Shown one piece after another: positions 46,701 through 58,960 of a stretch of 64,000 bases of DNA. Under the pieces are notes generated by a model, which was not told the DNA's origin, did not search any database, and saw only the letters and a list, made by a program, of their open reading frames with translations. The stretch's first letter is position 1. Every line of letters begins with the position of its first letter. Both the position numbers and the translations under genes were made by a program. Source of the stretch: Trileptium ribeirensis (taxonomy: Eukaryota > Nematoda > Enoplea > Enoplida > Thoracostomopsidae); the NCBI GenBank assembly GCA_030248225.1, contig JASANE010001475.1, positions 1 to 64,000 on the forward strand, in the 5' to 3' direction.

Positions 46701-49700
46701 CGTGTTACGATTTATTTGGACACAAGTTCGTCTTCATGTTTTGATACTTTGATAGTGGAAACCCAGGACAAAATTATACAATGTAGGATAAAATCACCTC
46801 AGGAACTTTGTAAAGGTACTTTGAACTGTATTAGGATGTCAATATGAGCGAGACTGCTCACTTTGACTTAAATTTTGGCACATCTTAAGAATTACTCCAG
46901 GAATTTGGCTAAAACTTTATCCGGATCTCGAGAAGGATCCGAGCTATTGATTTAGCACTTAAAACCTTCGTATATCATGTCGGGATCACAAACCCTACGA
47001 CCTTGAAGGGACTTGCAGCCATCCAAAATATGAATTTTGAAATATTTTAAGATCCCTCCAGGAATTCTGTTGAAACTCTGGCTGTTTCTTCGTAGTGATG
47101 CCTGTTAACGAATGCAGCTTTAAAACTTATCGATTTCGTGTCGGAATCACAAACCCGACGGCCCGACAAGGGTCCGCCCCCACCCAAAATTTCAAATGTT
47201 AATAATTCAAAATTCCCTCCAGGAGTTTTGATGATTTTTATCGAATATATAGAGGCCCGTTAGGCCTTCTATTTGAGCTATTTTGAGCCCGGCAAAGCCG
47301 TGGCCCGTTCAAAAATTATAATAAATACAAACCCGAGCAGTGCAAAAGTTTTACACAGAATTCATAGATTTCCAAGTTTTAGCTTTCAGCTTTATAGTTT
47401 GTTTCTCCTCCATATACATATAGTAGTCATCAGTGCAGCACGAAACCCGTCGGAGACTCGAATCTCCGATATACGGCCGCTGCAATGAAAATATTAAATT
47501 TACCAGAGTTGGTAAATGTAGTAGCAGTGGCAAACATTTTTGTATATCAAAGCTCACGATGTCGCTAGATCCGATATCGGGTCTGTCGGGTCTCGGCCCG
47601 ACGGACCAATTTTTGTGAGGACCGTTAACCCGGTCCTAATAAGTTGATAAATAAGGTACCCAGCCCCCTGTGCAAAGTTTCACAGAGAAAGGCTGGCAAA
47701 TTAGTTAGATTTCGAAAATTACAGGTTTTCCCCAGTCCCTACCGAGTTAGACTCAAAATTTCGATCGAAAACTAGGGAACCGAGCCATCTAAGGATACAA
47801 ACCGAGTGGAATTCAGTTAATAAATTTGTTACGGTTGTTCCGACAACCGGGGCTGTCACTTACTGACTCATTTCGTCGAGTAGGAACCGCTAGCAACACC
47901 TCTTAAATGCTAGTACCAAATAGAGCTCTTTTCGAGAGCCGGTTCCAAGTCAAAATAGTTTAAGCCTTAGTACTTTTAGGATAACGTTGATGACCTACGA
48001 GGCATCGGCACTTATAGTTCTAGCTTCAGACAAATTTGTATGTATCTGAATACAATTTTAACCCTTGCCCCCAGGCCCTGAAGTTGGGTTAAAGTTTGCA
48101 CAATGATAACGTATAGCCACTAAATTGGCAACAATTAACCGGACTCAGAGAATTCGTAGGTTGTGTCGTGAACTAGGGACGCGCCCAAGCTCGTTCCTCG
48201 CCCCACGTTAATGCCTTTACGTAATAGCAATAATGAACTATCCGAACTCTTTAGAACAATTTCCGCATTAAGGAATTGAGGTAAGGTATCCAATTAGTTA
48301 AGAAAATCAATTAAGCAGGCCAAGTTTGTCAGCCCGTTTGAACCAGTACAAACTGGAAATGCCCCAGAGAGCCTCTTTGCTTCGGCAGTGGCCTACTTGC
48401 CCGCTCAAGCGTAATGTTTTTGTCAGTGATCAAAGATTTACTAAGCAGTCAATTCTTAAACTTAGGAAACCTGTCATAGGACAAACAAAATTGTCAAACG
48501 TTTGTTGATACTCATAGGCACACCATGAACCTTAAACCGTCAATTTAGTATAATATTTTGGTCCAAATTGACCGCTATAATCAGTATACAATGCGCTTGT
48601 AAGCTATTAAACCTGCATCCAGTTTTGTAGCTTTACCTGTTGATTGAATTACGCCGAACACCAAGTTAGCGCTTTAGTAGTGCACGTTGAAGGCTAAGGT
48701 AACGCCTTCAACCTTTTTGCAAGATTAGTAAGAGTCCATTTGGAGCTCTCCAATAAGCTGAGCTAGGTTTATGAATTGCCCGAATCAGACATTACGCAAC
48801 GGTTTCGTATTAGGACGCAAAATACCCTAATTAGCCCTTCCGAGTTTAGATTTTAGGAATTATTTTCTTTATCGCTCGTGGTATCGCCGTACTTTTTGGT
48901 AGGAATATAGAATATTATTCCGCCGAGCTAGGCATGAAGGAAGGTACTGAATGAACCCCGATTCACACTTAAAATTGATGATTTATCACTTTTCCCTGGA
49001 TCCGGCTCGATCCAGCGTCCTATAAAATTGTGTAAATTTGGCAGTGAAAATAAAATATCAAAATGCCTAGTGTTGGTAAAGTACGATTAACGATTAATGT
49101 ACACAACACAGTATAAAATTTAGTAATGAATTTTGTGAAAAAGTTAGAAAATTGAGCCCCAACCTCAGTTTACCGTGACCCATAAGCCACTTGTAGGATA
49201 ATTTTACCCGGCCCATTTTAGCACTATAATGGCTCACGTTTATGGACACGAAAAAGTCCGTTTTTGTAGTTATTCAGGTCTCAGGTGAGCATCGATTTAA
49301 GGTCGAATTTTACAGTTTTGTTACCGTGCTTGAGGGATTGTTTTATAGGAATTGGAACTAAACTAACCAGTCGTACCTTGGTAATCTGCGGAAAACTTTA
49401 TCTTGTACCCACGGTTATCGTTCATATGTATGTATGCGAGTAGGAAAAGTACTGCTGTACCCTTGGTCACCTCACCAACTTACCTCTGTATCGATATGTA
49501 CCATTACTCTGTTGTTATAATGTTTTGTCGTATGTTAATCCAATCGCTACTTTACCTCAGTTACAAATATTCACTTATCATGTTCTATAGCCGTGATTAG
49601 GATGAGCAAGATCACGCCCTGCAATCCCCCTGTGTGCGTTTCGTCCCATTAGCCTCATTTGTGCCCCTATTTTTTACCGCCTTTCTCCTACCTGAACCTA

Positions 49701-50734
49701 TTGCTTTGTCGGAGTACCCTCTAATAGCAATTGCAGTGCCGAGCGAATAGTTAGTTGAATGGCGCCTCTCGATCACTAACTTATTTACGCCTCGTGTTAC
49801 TCACCTGTGTTTGCTTTTAACCCCTGGCCTACTTTAATGAGTAAGATTAGCGCAGCTGTCGTTAGAAAAGGCATAGTAGTTTACGTTGTGATTCGAATCA
49901 GCTGTGAGAGTTCTATGAAAAAGGTGATGACTCCGCAACATATCCCGTCTGCTACCCTGCTCATTCTCCTGATAGCGTACCATACTAGCGAAATTATACC
50001 TATCGTATTAGTCAGTACAATATGTTTTTGTCCGTGATATTGTCTTATCAATAAATACTCAATCTAACCCAGTGTGTCCATGCGTTTGCATCCAGCGCCA
50101 GCGCGATAAATACCAGAAAAGGGGTTTGAAATCCGTCACCCCTATCGACGACCCACGTTCAGGTTTGACACGCGCATTGAAAAAGTAAACGTTAGCGTGA
50201 CTCGCTGATTTCAATTGTATTATTGTGTGAGTACGACTCGTGCGACCAACAAATTTACCTCGAAATGAAAATTTTCGCTGAACGCCCAGAATAGGAAACT
50301 ACACGCGAATCCGACGTTAAACGTCTAGGGATTTGTCGGACCTAGTGGGGGTCGCTGGCTAAATTAAATTATAAAGCGTTCAGGAAATAGGAAGTAAAAC
50401 TCTACTCCAAATACACTTCCCGGTTGAACGATGATAGGGAATTGTGGTATGATCTCTTTGGCCTGAGAACAGGTGACGAAGCCAACCTTCCTAGGGAACT
50501 CAAAGGTGGTACCGCTTAGGCTACGTGCGCAACCCGACCGGCAGTATTAGAACGCATGCTGTGAAGCGCTCCTGCGGCTTGCTAAGCTCCGTAATTTCTT
50601 GGGCCTGACCCGAATCAAAGAGGAAAAGTAGAAATTTGAACCCACTAGGTCCGCCGTCAAGGTTACGATAGCCGAGGTCGTATGGGCATTACGTTGGTGG
50701 CAGTGCGTAATGCAGCAGCGTCACGTCGATTACA
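43793..50734 (+). mobile_element. Giant solo LTR, 6942 bases
   Basis: It starts TGTAACAGATCC, ends GTCGATTACA, and is flanked by perfect 4-bp TAGG duplications (43789-43792 and 50735-50738). It is colinear with 26118-33200, including GTTTCGTGGAAGTCCGACC, the 161-base repeat and the AATAAA region, but more diverged. It differs locally by AT-rich expansions (45690-46180) and by having one TGGCCA unit. No internal coding region is present, so it is the product of LTR-LTR recombination or an independent terminal-repeat unit. Confidence 0.85.
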
Positions 50735-50738
50735 TAGG

Positions 50739-52420
50739 TACGGATTTTCTTTACATTTTTTTATTCGAGCACAAATTCAGTGTATTTGTGCGCTTGTATT
50801 AGACGCTAAATCTGCGGACAACGTCTTCAGGGTCAAGGGTCACATTTTCTAATTTGGCTATCGTGGTAGCTGTCTTTTGTGACCTATATCTCGACATAGA
50901 GGCTTCGCAACGAATAACGGATATCACCAAATCAACAGAATCCTCTCATTGATGCATAACTTTGCTGTTCTGTATTTTTTGGCAGGTGTGCCGTCTTCGA
51001 TCTGTGAGCCAACGTTTAAAAACACCCCGAAAAAATTGAAAATTTCAATTTTTGCAAAGCAAGATTTTTCCTTGTTGAGGGTGAACCATGTGATCATGGA
51101 GTTATTTAACCCATTAAATTAATGTGTTTGCGTTTTGCGTTTTTATTGTTTATTTAACCATATGTTATGTTCATTGTTTTAACGCCATATTGGCTTGGTT
51201 ACTAACCTTGCAGAACGATGCCGGAACAAAATTTTGTAAATTTTGGCACCAAAAAATAGTCAATTATCACCACGTGTCCAATATATATGTAGGTTAATGG
51301 AACATTGTATAGATTATCGCGTTGCCAAATGCGATAAAAGCAATTGCATTTGCATGGCATGCATTAAATAAGGCAAGTCTTGGAGCCCTACTACGTAAAA
51401 ATTACTCTTCCAGTTATAATTTTTAAAAAATTTTGTGGTTAATAAATTTCAAAAGTTTTTGTCTGTGGTCATTGGAAGAATAAATAAACAATGTTCGGCT
51501 TTGGTGTATGACTGAAATGATCGTAGCGTTGTCATTGAAGTATTGTCGGTGTAATTAATATCATGGAACCTTAGCGGGCTTAAGGAGCTGCATTTGTAGC
51601 GTCAAAATGGTCAATAAGCGCAGAGTAGCAACACTCGGTTTCTTTCTCCTCGCTTTGCGATTTACTACTTCAGTGAATTACACAATTACTATTTGCAAGA
51701 TTGCATTAGGGAAGAGTATGACACTTCCCTGCGCTCATATGTTAGCCCGTGTTTGATGACGCGGGCGTTTTCGGCCTTACCCCCCTCCAGTTTCTGGGGG
51801 GGGGGGGTACCTCGGCAGCTGCTTATGAACCGGCCCCCCCAGAAATTGGGGGGTCTGAGCTACTGTAACATTTCAGTATTAACTTTTGTTTATAAATGTA
51901 ATATTGAAATCTGTTTTAAGCCATTCTACACCTTTTAAGTCTTTTTGAGATGAATAGTTTTGTAATCTGTGCATTTTAATCTCATTTGATGCTTGCTTAT
52001 TATATGTTACTTTGCTGTATTTTAGCAAGCCACACAGGACGAAATTGCTTCGAACAGGCCACGTAAACTGCGCGATGTCTGGGGTGAAATGCCGCTAACT
52101 CCTTCCAAATTACCAGCGCTGGCACAGTGTAAGGACAAACAATGACATAGTATAAGGCTTGTTGCAGAATCACAGCTTTGAGCACTAAAACCCTGGTCTT
52201 ATGATAGTTGTTCTATCGATCTCTTTGTAGATTTTAATATTTCACTCGTGAAATATAAATAATGTTGTGATGAGTTGTGAGTTTTGAAATTTATCATTAT
52301 GAGGTCAAAACTGCGTATCTGCGATAGGCGTATGATTTAGTTGCATTAATCCACGGAGTCCAAGGCATCTAATAGTTCCGGTGACGCCTCGACAATGACA
52401 CATCATAGCTCATTGTTAGG
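50739..52420. other. Intron sequence with a G/C-run palindrome
   Basis: The only notable structure is at 51780-51855: CCCCCCTCCAGTTTCTGGGG, a run of 13 G, then GGCCCCCCCAGAAATTGGGG. This gives two nested inverted repeats. No gene is seen. Confidence 0.45.
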
Positions 52421-52960
52421 GCCTTCATAATGTCCCACATTGATTATTGCAATGCACTATATCCGTCTTTGCGAAGCGTTCATTCATCGCCTCTTCGCCG
52501 TCTACTCCACAATGCGGCAAGAGTAGTCTCCTGCATATGTTGATGGGAACATATTCGTCCGATGCTGCGAGAGCTACACTGGCTACCGCGCAAACAACGT
52601 GTCCGCTGCAAAATACTTTTTTGGTTCGAAATGCACTTTGCCATGAAACACCAGCGTATATTTTTGAGCTGATTAATACGTCGTCCTCATTTCGTCTGGT
52701 GAATGAACAAATCGTTCGGATTGACATCGCTAGAAACAACAGATTTTGTTTCCTCGGTCCATCGGCTAGGAATAGTATTCTGCAAACAGTATGTGACAGT
52801 ACTTTAAAAGGTGACTGTGTTTAAAGCGGAACTGAAGACTGACTTGTTTTCCGTTTTGCAGAGTGATGTTACGAACTTGCTGTGTTCTGACCATTGTATA
52901 TTCTGACAATCTTTTGCGCTTTTTCAATAACGAGCGTTATAAATACCATTATTATTATTA
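52421..52960 (+). pseudogene. CR1-type LINE 3' end
   Basis: Read across stops and shifts, the + strand gives IMSHIDYCNALY, then HNAARVVS, then LRELHWLPRKQRVRCKILFW, and finally FKAELKTDLF. This is the conserved thumb/C-terminal order of CR1-like RTs. It is followed by a short 3' UTR ending in (ATT)n at about 52950, the usual CR1-type tail. It is 5' truncated. Confidence 0.8.
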
Positions 52961-54082
52961 ATCATTTCGTCAGAAACGTAGCTATGCCCAATTTTGCATA
53001 TTGTTCAGTAAGTTTTGTTTTTTCTTGTTTTTTTTCACTGCGCGCCATTTTATTCGGAATAATTTACAATTGCTCAAAATGTTTGTACACATTTTTTCGG
53101 CCCACTACCTTTACTAATATTTGGTATTTTTGTAATATATTTGTCTTAGCTGAGTTATAATCCAAGAACTGTTGAAATTTGTTATTTTTTTCCGAAAAAC
53201 GAGACTTAGAATCTTGTCGAGATGTGTTTTCCAATTTTCTGTTAATATTATGGAATCCGAGTATTGATGTTCTTACCTTGTAACTTGGCATACTTATCTA
53301 CGGAATAATAAACCAAAAGTGACTTGGCTATAACAGTTTTTATCTATGTAATACATACTCGTATTATGAGCCATCGTGCTATTTTTGTGATAAAAGAAGG
53401 TGTGGAATTTTCCCAAAGCAGGGTTTCGTTTCCTTGCCCATTGAGGGAATTTTTGCTTTTAATGCTATAATGGAGCGTCGCAGAGTTCGATATACCAAGA
53501 CGTTGGCTAAATATTGTGGAAGTTTAAAATGTCTAGCTTTCTTAAGATGTCATGCGGGTCTCGTGAGAAATTTGAGAAGTTAAATTCCACAGCATCATTA
53601 TAGCACTACTGGAGTGTCCCATAACCCAAAAAGTTGGGCAACGACATGCAAGGGTCATAGTTTTTAATAAACTTCGGTAAAAAGTTCGCCGAATACAGGA
53701 TTTAGATCTATGAAATAGTTAGTGTACCTGTCTATTAGATAAACTTTATGAGCGGAGCTGCACATGCTAAGTCCTGTCACCTATTGGTGTACGGAGTCTG
53801 TGAAAGAGAGCATATATTTTAGAAACTGAAGTTATTCGCATAAATATTAAGCTTACATATTCCTAAACCTATTGTTGATGCCTTTTTTAATTTGTTTATT
53901 AACACATTAGCGGAGGTAACGTTTAGAGATGATTAGGTTTTACATAGGGCTCAGTAGTGGGTTAATCGGGCGAGCGTTGCACTATCGATTGTAAGGTCGT
54001 GAGTGAAAACCTGGGCCAGGGTGACTCATCTTTCCATCTCTATGAGGTCGATGATTCAGTAGCATAACTGTGAAAATGACCG
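52961..54082. other. Intron sequence
   Basis: No gene or clear repeat is recognised. Confidence 0.4.
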
Positions 54083-54456
54083 ATTGCGAGGATACCACAT
54101 TGGTTCTAGTTGCCGCTCTGGACCTCATATAGGCCGAAATGTTGGGATAACTGAGATCGGCACCGCCCCGCAGTTTACAACGGGCGTTTTCATTTTTCAC
54201 ATTTTGGTGTACAAGTACACATATAAAACTAGCTGGAGTGATCTCTGAGCTCTAGATGCCAAAAATAGTATGTATTGCGAGGATACCACATATGGTTCTG
54301 ATTGCCGCTCTGGACCTCATATAGGCCGAAAAGTTGGGGTAACTGAGATCGGCACCGCCACGCCGTTTACAACGGGCGTATTCATTTTTCATATTTTGGT
54401 GTGCACATATAAAACTAGCTGGAGTGATCTCTGAGCTTTAGATGCCAAAAATAGTC
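54083..54456 (+). repeat. 191-base tandem duplication
   Basis: The second copy starts at 54274 with the same ATTGCGAGGATACCACAT. Both contain GCCGCTCTGGACCTCATATA and end GATGCCAAAAATAGT. High similarity implies a recent duplication. The closing AGATGCCAAAAATAG motif also occurs at 101-115. Confidence 0.85.
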
Positions 54457-54665
54457 TGTGACGTCTGAATTAGGGACACCTGGGAGGGACCAAAATATTG
54501 TAGGTTACGCTCCGGCCTGTGTGGAAAAGACAGACCTACTGCACGCGACCGTATAACTCGACGAAATTACATACAGGTGGAACTTACGAAACTGATGCGT
54601 ATTTGCATTGTTGTTTGAGATTGGTATAAGACTGCTATGCGAAACATATTAAATTATTTTATCAG

Positions 54666-54772
54666 ACTACGAAACTGCTACTGAAGCGACCGAGGAAGGT
54701 GACAACAAAGCCGACACAAAGGGTGAAATCGATGACAAAATTGCTACTGATAACTATGAGTTAGATGAACAG
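54666..54772 (+). CDS. Candidate VPS13 acidic linker exon
   Basis: After TTTATCAG, it reads AC TAC GAA ... giving YETATEATEEGDNKADTKGE then IDDKIATDNYELDEQ, followed by GTTAGA. VPS13 proteins have an acidic, low-complexity linker just after the KVSPxII segment. The phase-1 entry matches the 16-base exon at 20112. The frame stays open to a TGA at 54841, so it could alternatively be a terminal exon. The following conserved segment is not found in the window. Confidence 0.45.
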
Positions 54773-57149
54773 GTTAGAACTGGTATGCAACCTGATTACA
54801 CTGTTCTCTGCCGAACGACCAGTTCAGAAATTCAGATTAATTGAAGCCTGAGCAGTGAGTGAAGTGAGCGTTCGAAAAATTCTTACCCGCCAGAGTGGTA
54901 AATTTCGACAGTGTCTGTTGGTGGAGTTTTTTAAGGAATCATTTCGTAGAGCAATAATTGAAGCTCTATAAAATTGTATATTAACCTTAGCCAGACAGCA
55001 TAACGATTATCGTCAAAATACTCCCATTTTATTAGAAAAACATGTGAGCTAATACTGGCCTGCTTATAGTTGGTTAGGGGGGTGAGCAGACAACACCACT
55101 TTCCAAATCTCACCATGTTCGACGCCATACTCAGCCAAAACCGTCATGTTCAACTACATGCATGACTTATTAATAATGTCTGTAAATCTAGACTTTCTGC
55201 AAGCTAAAGATTGTTAAACATTTTACTAGCATTTCTAATGCTAAAACGCTGTTTTATTGACAGAAAATATTTGTACAACTATTAAAAGTACCTCGAAATA
55301 TGTATTATAAAGCAAAATTTCGTCTCCTCTCGCTTTGAAATTTCCTTGAAAATGCACATCATGGAGGTTCCAAAGCCTTCGCACCTTCTGGGAAGCTGTT
55401 GTAGACAGGTTAGCGAAAGGTGGATAATTCAGGCAGCACAAGTGTCGCAACATTGGGAAGTTGCTAGCTGAAACTTATTGATATTCTGTACCGAAAGGCA
55501 ATGGCCGGCTTGAGCGCGGCCCCGCAGTAGCAAGAAGCTATACTATACATGAATATACAGAATATATAAATGATGGTTCTTGAGCATCCATATATAGGTG
55601 GTTAATCCGAACTTCTAAAATCATATTTGGGGCCATAAACTGGTGGTCCACCAGCTCCAAACTGGTAGAGTTGAAAAAATACCTGGAGAGCGATTCCGCC
55701 ACTTGATCTGGCGGTGTCATAGTTGATCACGCAGAGGGTGATTTTCCTGTCCGCGGGCCCATCCGGACCGGGAGGGGCACGAAATGGGCCCCCTCTTCTG
55801 AGCAAGAAATGGGGGCCCCTATTGGGAAGGATGTTGCGAAAACATTAATAATGGTCGTTTTTCGGGCATTTTTGGGGCTAAAAATCGAAAAGAAGAGTGA
55901 AAAAGCTGCTAAAACTGTAAAAAATGAACTTTTTTCTAGAATTTTGGGACTAAAACTCGAAGGGAGGGGTCAGAGCCAGACCGGAGGGGAGATAAGCTGA
56001 AAAGCGGGGAGATTCTACCCTCCCATTATGAACTTGGGGTTCACGAATGTGTTTGTCCGCTTTATTGCCCCGCTGGCGCCGCTAATGTTATTGTTACAGG
56101 ATCAAAAAGACGTAATCATGGAAAACATGGCTGGACGAGATGGCATTGAATGACCAGCCGAAGCCAGGGGTAATAAACGATGCCCTGATTTCCTGGCGTT
56201 CATGCTGTACAACGTGTTTCGGAGTTGTTAAATCTGTATGCGTGGTATACTGAGCTCTCTATTCGTTGAAAATTTTGCCAGGGGGCACTGGTAAAATTTT
56301 GTGTTCACCCGGTTCATTAGCTCGGCAAAATTTTCTTGTTTCAGCTCAGTAAAAACACCCCAAATAACATAAAGTTTGATAAAAATTTATATTAAAATTC
56401 TGAAATTTTGTCAAAATTTACTTTAAAATCATTTTGGCAGCCTTTCGGACATGGTTATTAACCCTTTTCTCTTGGAAAAATGCCTCGTGGCAAAATCGGG
56501 CGCCCTCAGATTCCGAACCAGGGTGCACTTGAAAATGAAAGCCCATCCTCACCAATTTCGAGATCGCGTACACGAGCCGTAGATTGTCTTCGACGAACTA
56601 TTGTTAAATTTGCATCGTCGGTATCGTATTCGGTTATTACTAGGAATATTATCCTACGACGATTTTCTTATCAGATAACGTTATCATCCTACGACGGCTT
56701 TATTATCTGATAACATTGTCAATCTCGGAATAAGTTGGTATTGCATCAACAACAAATAGTGCGATCTCATCATTGTTATATATTATCTACTGGCATGGTT
56801 AACACGAAGTTATATCGTGCTAGACTGTATCGTGGTGGAGCTACTGACAGTATGTCAGTGACTCTGTATCTTCTTCACTACAGTGACAAATGGGTGCAAC
56901 CAGAAGCATATCTTTCACGTTCACCGCAATGTCAAAATCAAAGTCGAGACTGATCTGTCAAATTATGGGGCCCGCTATGTCTCTAATAATCGTATCGCAA
57001 GCAACTTTCTCTCTACTGACAGCTCTTCGGACTATTCAAACTCATGTCAAGGGTTGTTTAACGATATTCCCGAAGTAGCGGCAAAAAACCGCAGCATTAT
57101 TTCCTCTTTATGAGAGCATGATATGGCATGGCCTATCCTCATTTAGAAG
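54773..57149. other. Sequence right of the candidate exon
   Basis: A segment at 54845-54930 resembles 17513-17600. G/C-rich blocks at 55745-55820 and the MITE-like copy at 56249-56565 are the only structures seen. The short ORFs at 56735-57113 are not assigned. Confidence 0.4.
56249..56565. mobile_element. MITE-like element, copy 2
   Basis: It shares the left end (TACTGAGCTCTCTATTCG) and the interior blocks CCAGGGGGCACTGG and TTTTCTCTTGGAAAAATGCC with the element at 9734-10032, the latter in the opposite orientation. It is diverged. Confidence 0.4.
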
Positions 57150-57199
57150 TTGGGGAGACTGAAGTATCGATTGAGGAGCATTTTTACAGCCAAACGACA

Positions 57200-58240
57200 G
57201 TCACTAGGAGAATGGATATCTTTTCACGTCATGGAAATGTCTCAAAACAAACAAGCGTTACATTTAAATAGGCAAATAGTCCAACTTTTTTCGACACCTA
57301 ACGATAGCGACTCTCGTAGCCGTGACGTAACTGCTAAAGTACCGAAGCTTGGCATCCCCATGTTCAGTGGAAACCATATCAAGCAGCAGAATTTCCGGAA
57401 TATCTTTAGTGTGAATGTTCATGAGCGCAAAATTACGGCAACGGAAAAGTTCGCATATTTGCGTGGTCAACTCACATGTCTTCAAGCAATTGATGGAATA
57501 GTGGTCAACGACATCAATTATTATGAAAGTGTGGTTGCAGTCTTGAGAGAAGATTTCAACTCGTTGGTACACTGTATAGTCAACTTAGCGCTTAACCTAT
57601 TCATCGTTCCATACCTCGTACCTATTGACAATGTACGATAAATGTAAAAAGCTCTTCCGTCAGCTAGAAGATGATGGGCAAGATAGGAACGCCAATCGGT
57701 CGCTTGTAATGGGTGAATTTACCAAATACCGCCAGTCATAATTCAAAGTCTGTTGCAATTTCAAAACGTGTACTACCAGTAGATACATCGCGAATGGTGT
57801 AGAGCTATCCACAAATACGTCAAACAAACAGAGGAGCGTCCGAGATTATGGAAATTTAGTACCGTTTGCGAAGCCGCCGCTCAACATTCGACACCGAAAC
57901 TTGAGCCTATCGAGTTCTGAACGATTAATCGGTATACTAGCGGCTTTTACAAATTAAAACCAAGCATCTGCGTTCACAGCCGCGTTGTCACGGACAACTG
58001 CAGCCACTCGGTCTAACATGATCCCGCAAAACCCGTCCTACTTTTGCGCCGGTCCACATTTCAATTCGCTGTGCAATCAATACGCCTCTGCTGATCAACG
58101 GACCAGGCGTATAGAAGAATTGGGTAGATGCAGCCTTTGCCTGAACCAATCAAAGTTGCTTATGGCTTGGAAACTTCCGGCTTCCCGGATCAAATGTTGC
58201 TTTTGGAAAACGAACGGCATGCATGTGACCCCCTGTGTCC
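57200..58240 (+). pseudogene. BEL/Pao retrotransposon gag remnant
   Basis: The part up to 57641 contains VPKLGIPMFSGNHIKQQNFR, ATEKFAYLRGQLTC and YYESVVAVLREDF. This is the order of the conserved PKLxxPxFSG ... KFxYLRxxL ... LxxxF region of BEL/Pao Gag. A second part, 57985-58240, has the family's zinc-binding segment (CAGPHFNSLCNQY...RTRRIEELGRCSLCL). Frameshifts and stops lie between them. Protease, RT and integrase are not found, so only gag survives. Confidence 0.8.
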
Positions 58241-58614
58241 GATGCAGTTCAACAGCTAAATTCGAGATCCACTGTCGTATAACGTTTTAACTGAAGGAAA
58301 CGATAGTTAAGCGGTCTCAAGCCCACTGGAGGTGAATGAACAATCAGTGTTGTTACTGCGTCAAATACGGCATGCTAGATATTATCTTCGTCTCACAGAA
58401 TCGTGAAGATTCGGTTGATCTTGGATTCGGGCAGTCATCGGAGTTACATTACAAGAGCATGTGCCAGATAATTGCAGCTGCCAAGTTTGCATTCTGAATT
58501 ACTTCATGTAGCTATCTGTGTTACTAAATGAAGAGAACATCGATCATTGATATATCTTATTATTTAATTAATATCATAACAAAATTTTATATCCATAAAT
58601 AAATAAATCTGTAA

Positions 58615-58779
58615 TTATAATATACAATGTATATGGTTACCTCTTTCACGCACGTCTGAATTTCCCTGATCTCGTGTAGGGACTCTGTTCAGAGCTATAG
58701 TATCAGAAAAACCATCGAAATCGGTATTGTGTCCACCGTATGGCGTATGTTCAACCTGTATTTCACTGTTATATGACAT
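58615..58779 (-). CDS. Small unidentified ORF, third of a minus-strand cluster
   Basis: ATG at 58779, stop at 58617-58615, 54 residues. It begins MSYNSEIQVEHTPYGGHNTD and continues polar (RVPTRDQGNSDVRERGNH). It starts 4 bases after the stop of the preceding ORF on the same strand. No family is recognised. The tight spacing suggests it belongs with the two ORFs upstream. Confidence 0.4.
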   Translation of the reverse strand: MSYNSEIQVEHTPYGGHNTDFDGFSDTIALNRVPTRDQGNSDVRERGNHIHCIL

Positions 58780-58783
58780 TTTT

Positions 58784-58939
58784 CTAAGCAAATTTTAAGT
58801 ATTTATCGCCTCGATATAGGTCCGCAATGCCAAAGGTAACCACAGTTTCATTATTCTTATGTTCAAAAGCAATACGACCGGGAGAGTAATCGGTTTTTGC
58901 GCTGACTACACCAAACCTCACGTCTTCATCTTCTCTCAT
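58784..58939 (-). CDS. Small unidentified ORF, second of the cluster
   Basis: ATG at 58939, stop at 58786-58784, 51 residues. It reads MREDEDVRFGVVSAKTDYSP and then GRIAFEHKNNETVVTFGIAD. The strand-turn pattern (FGVVSAKxDYxPGxI) recalls small Tudor/SH3-like barrels, but this is only an impression. It starts 21 bases after the end of the 295-residue ORF. It could also be a displaced C-terminal part of that protein. Confidence 0.4.
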   Translation of the reverse strand: MREDEDVRFGVVSAKTDYSPGRIAFEHKNNETVVTFGIADLYRGDKYLKFA

Positions 58940-58960
58940 ATGCTGTGGAGGCTTCAGCAA

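Noticed and set aside
53982..54200. Minus-strand 72-codon ORF
   Set aside because: It overlaps the first copy of the 191-base duplication and is not preserved in the second.
55602..56000. Short ORFs around a GGGCCCC-rich block
   Set aside because: G/C palindromic runs give open frames on both strands; no family pattern is seen.
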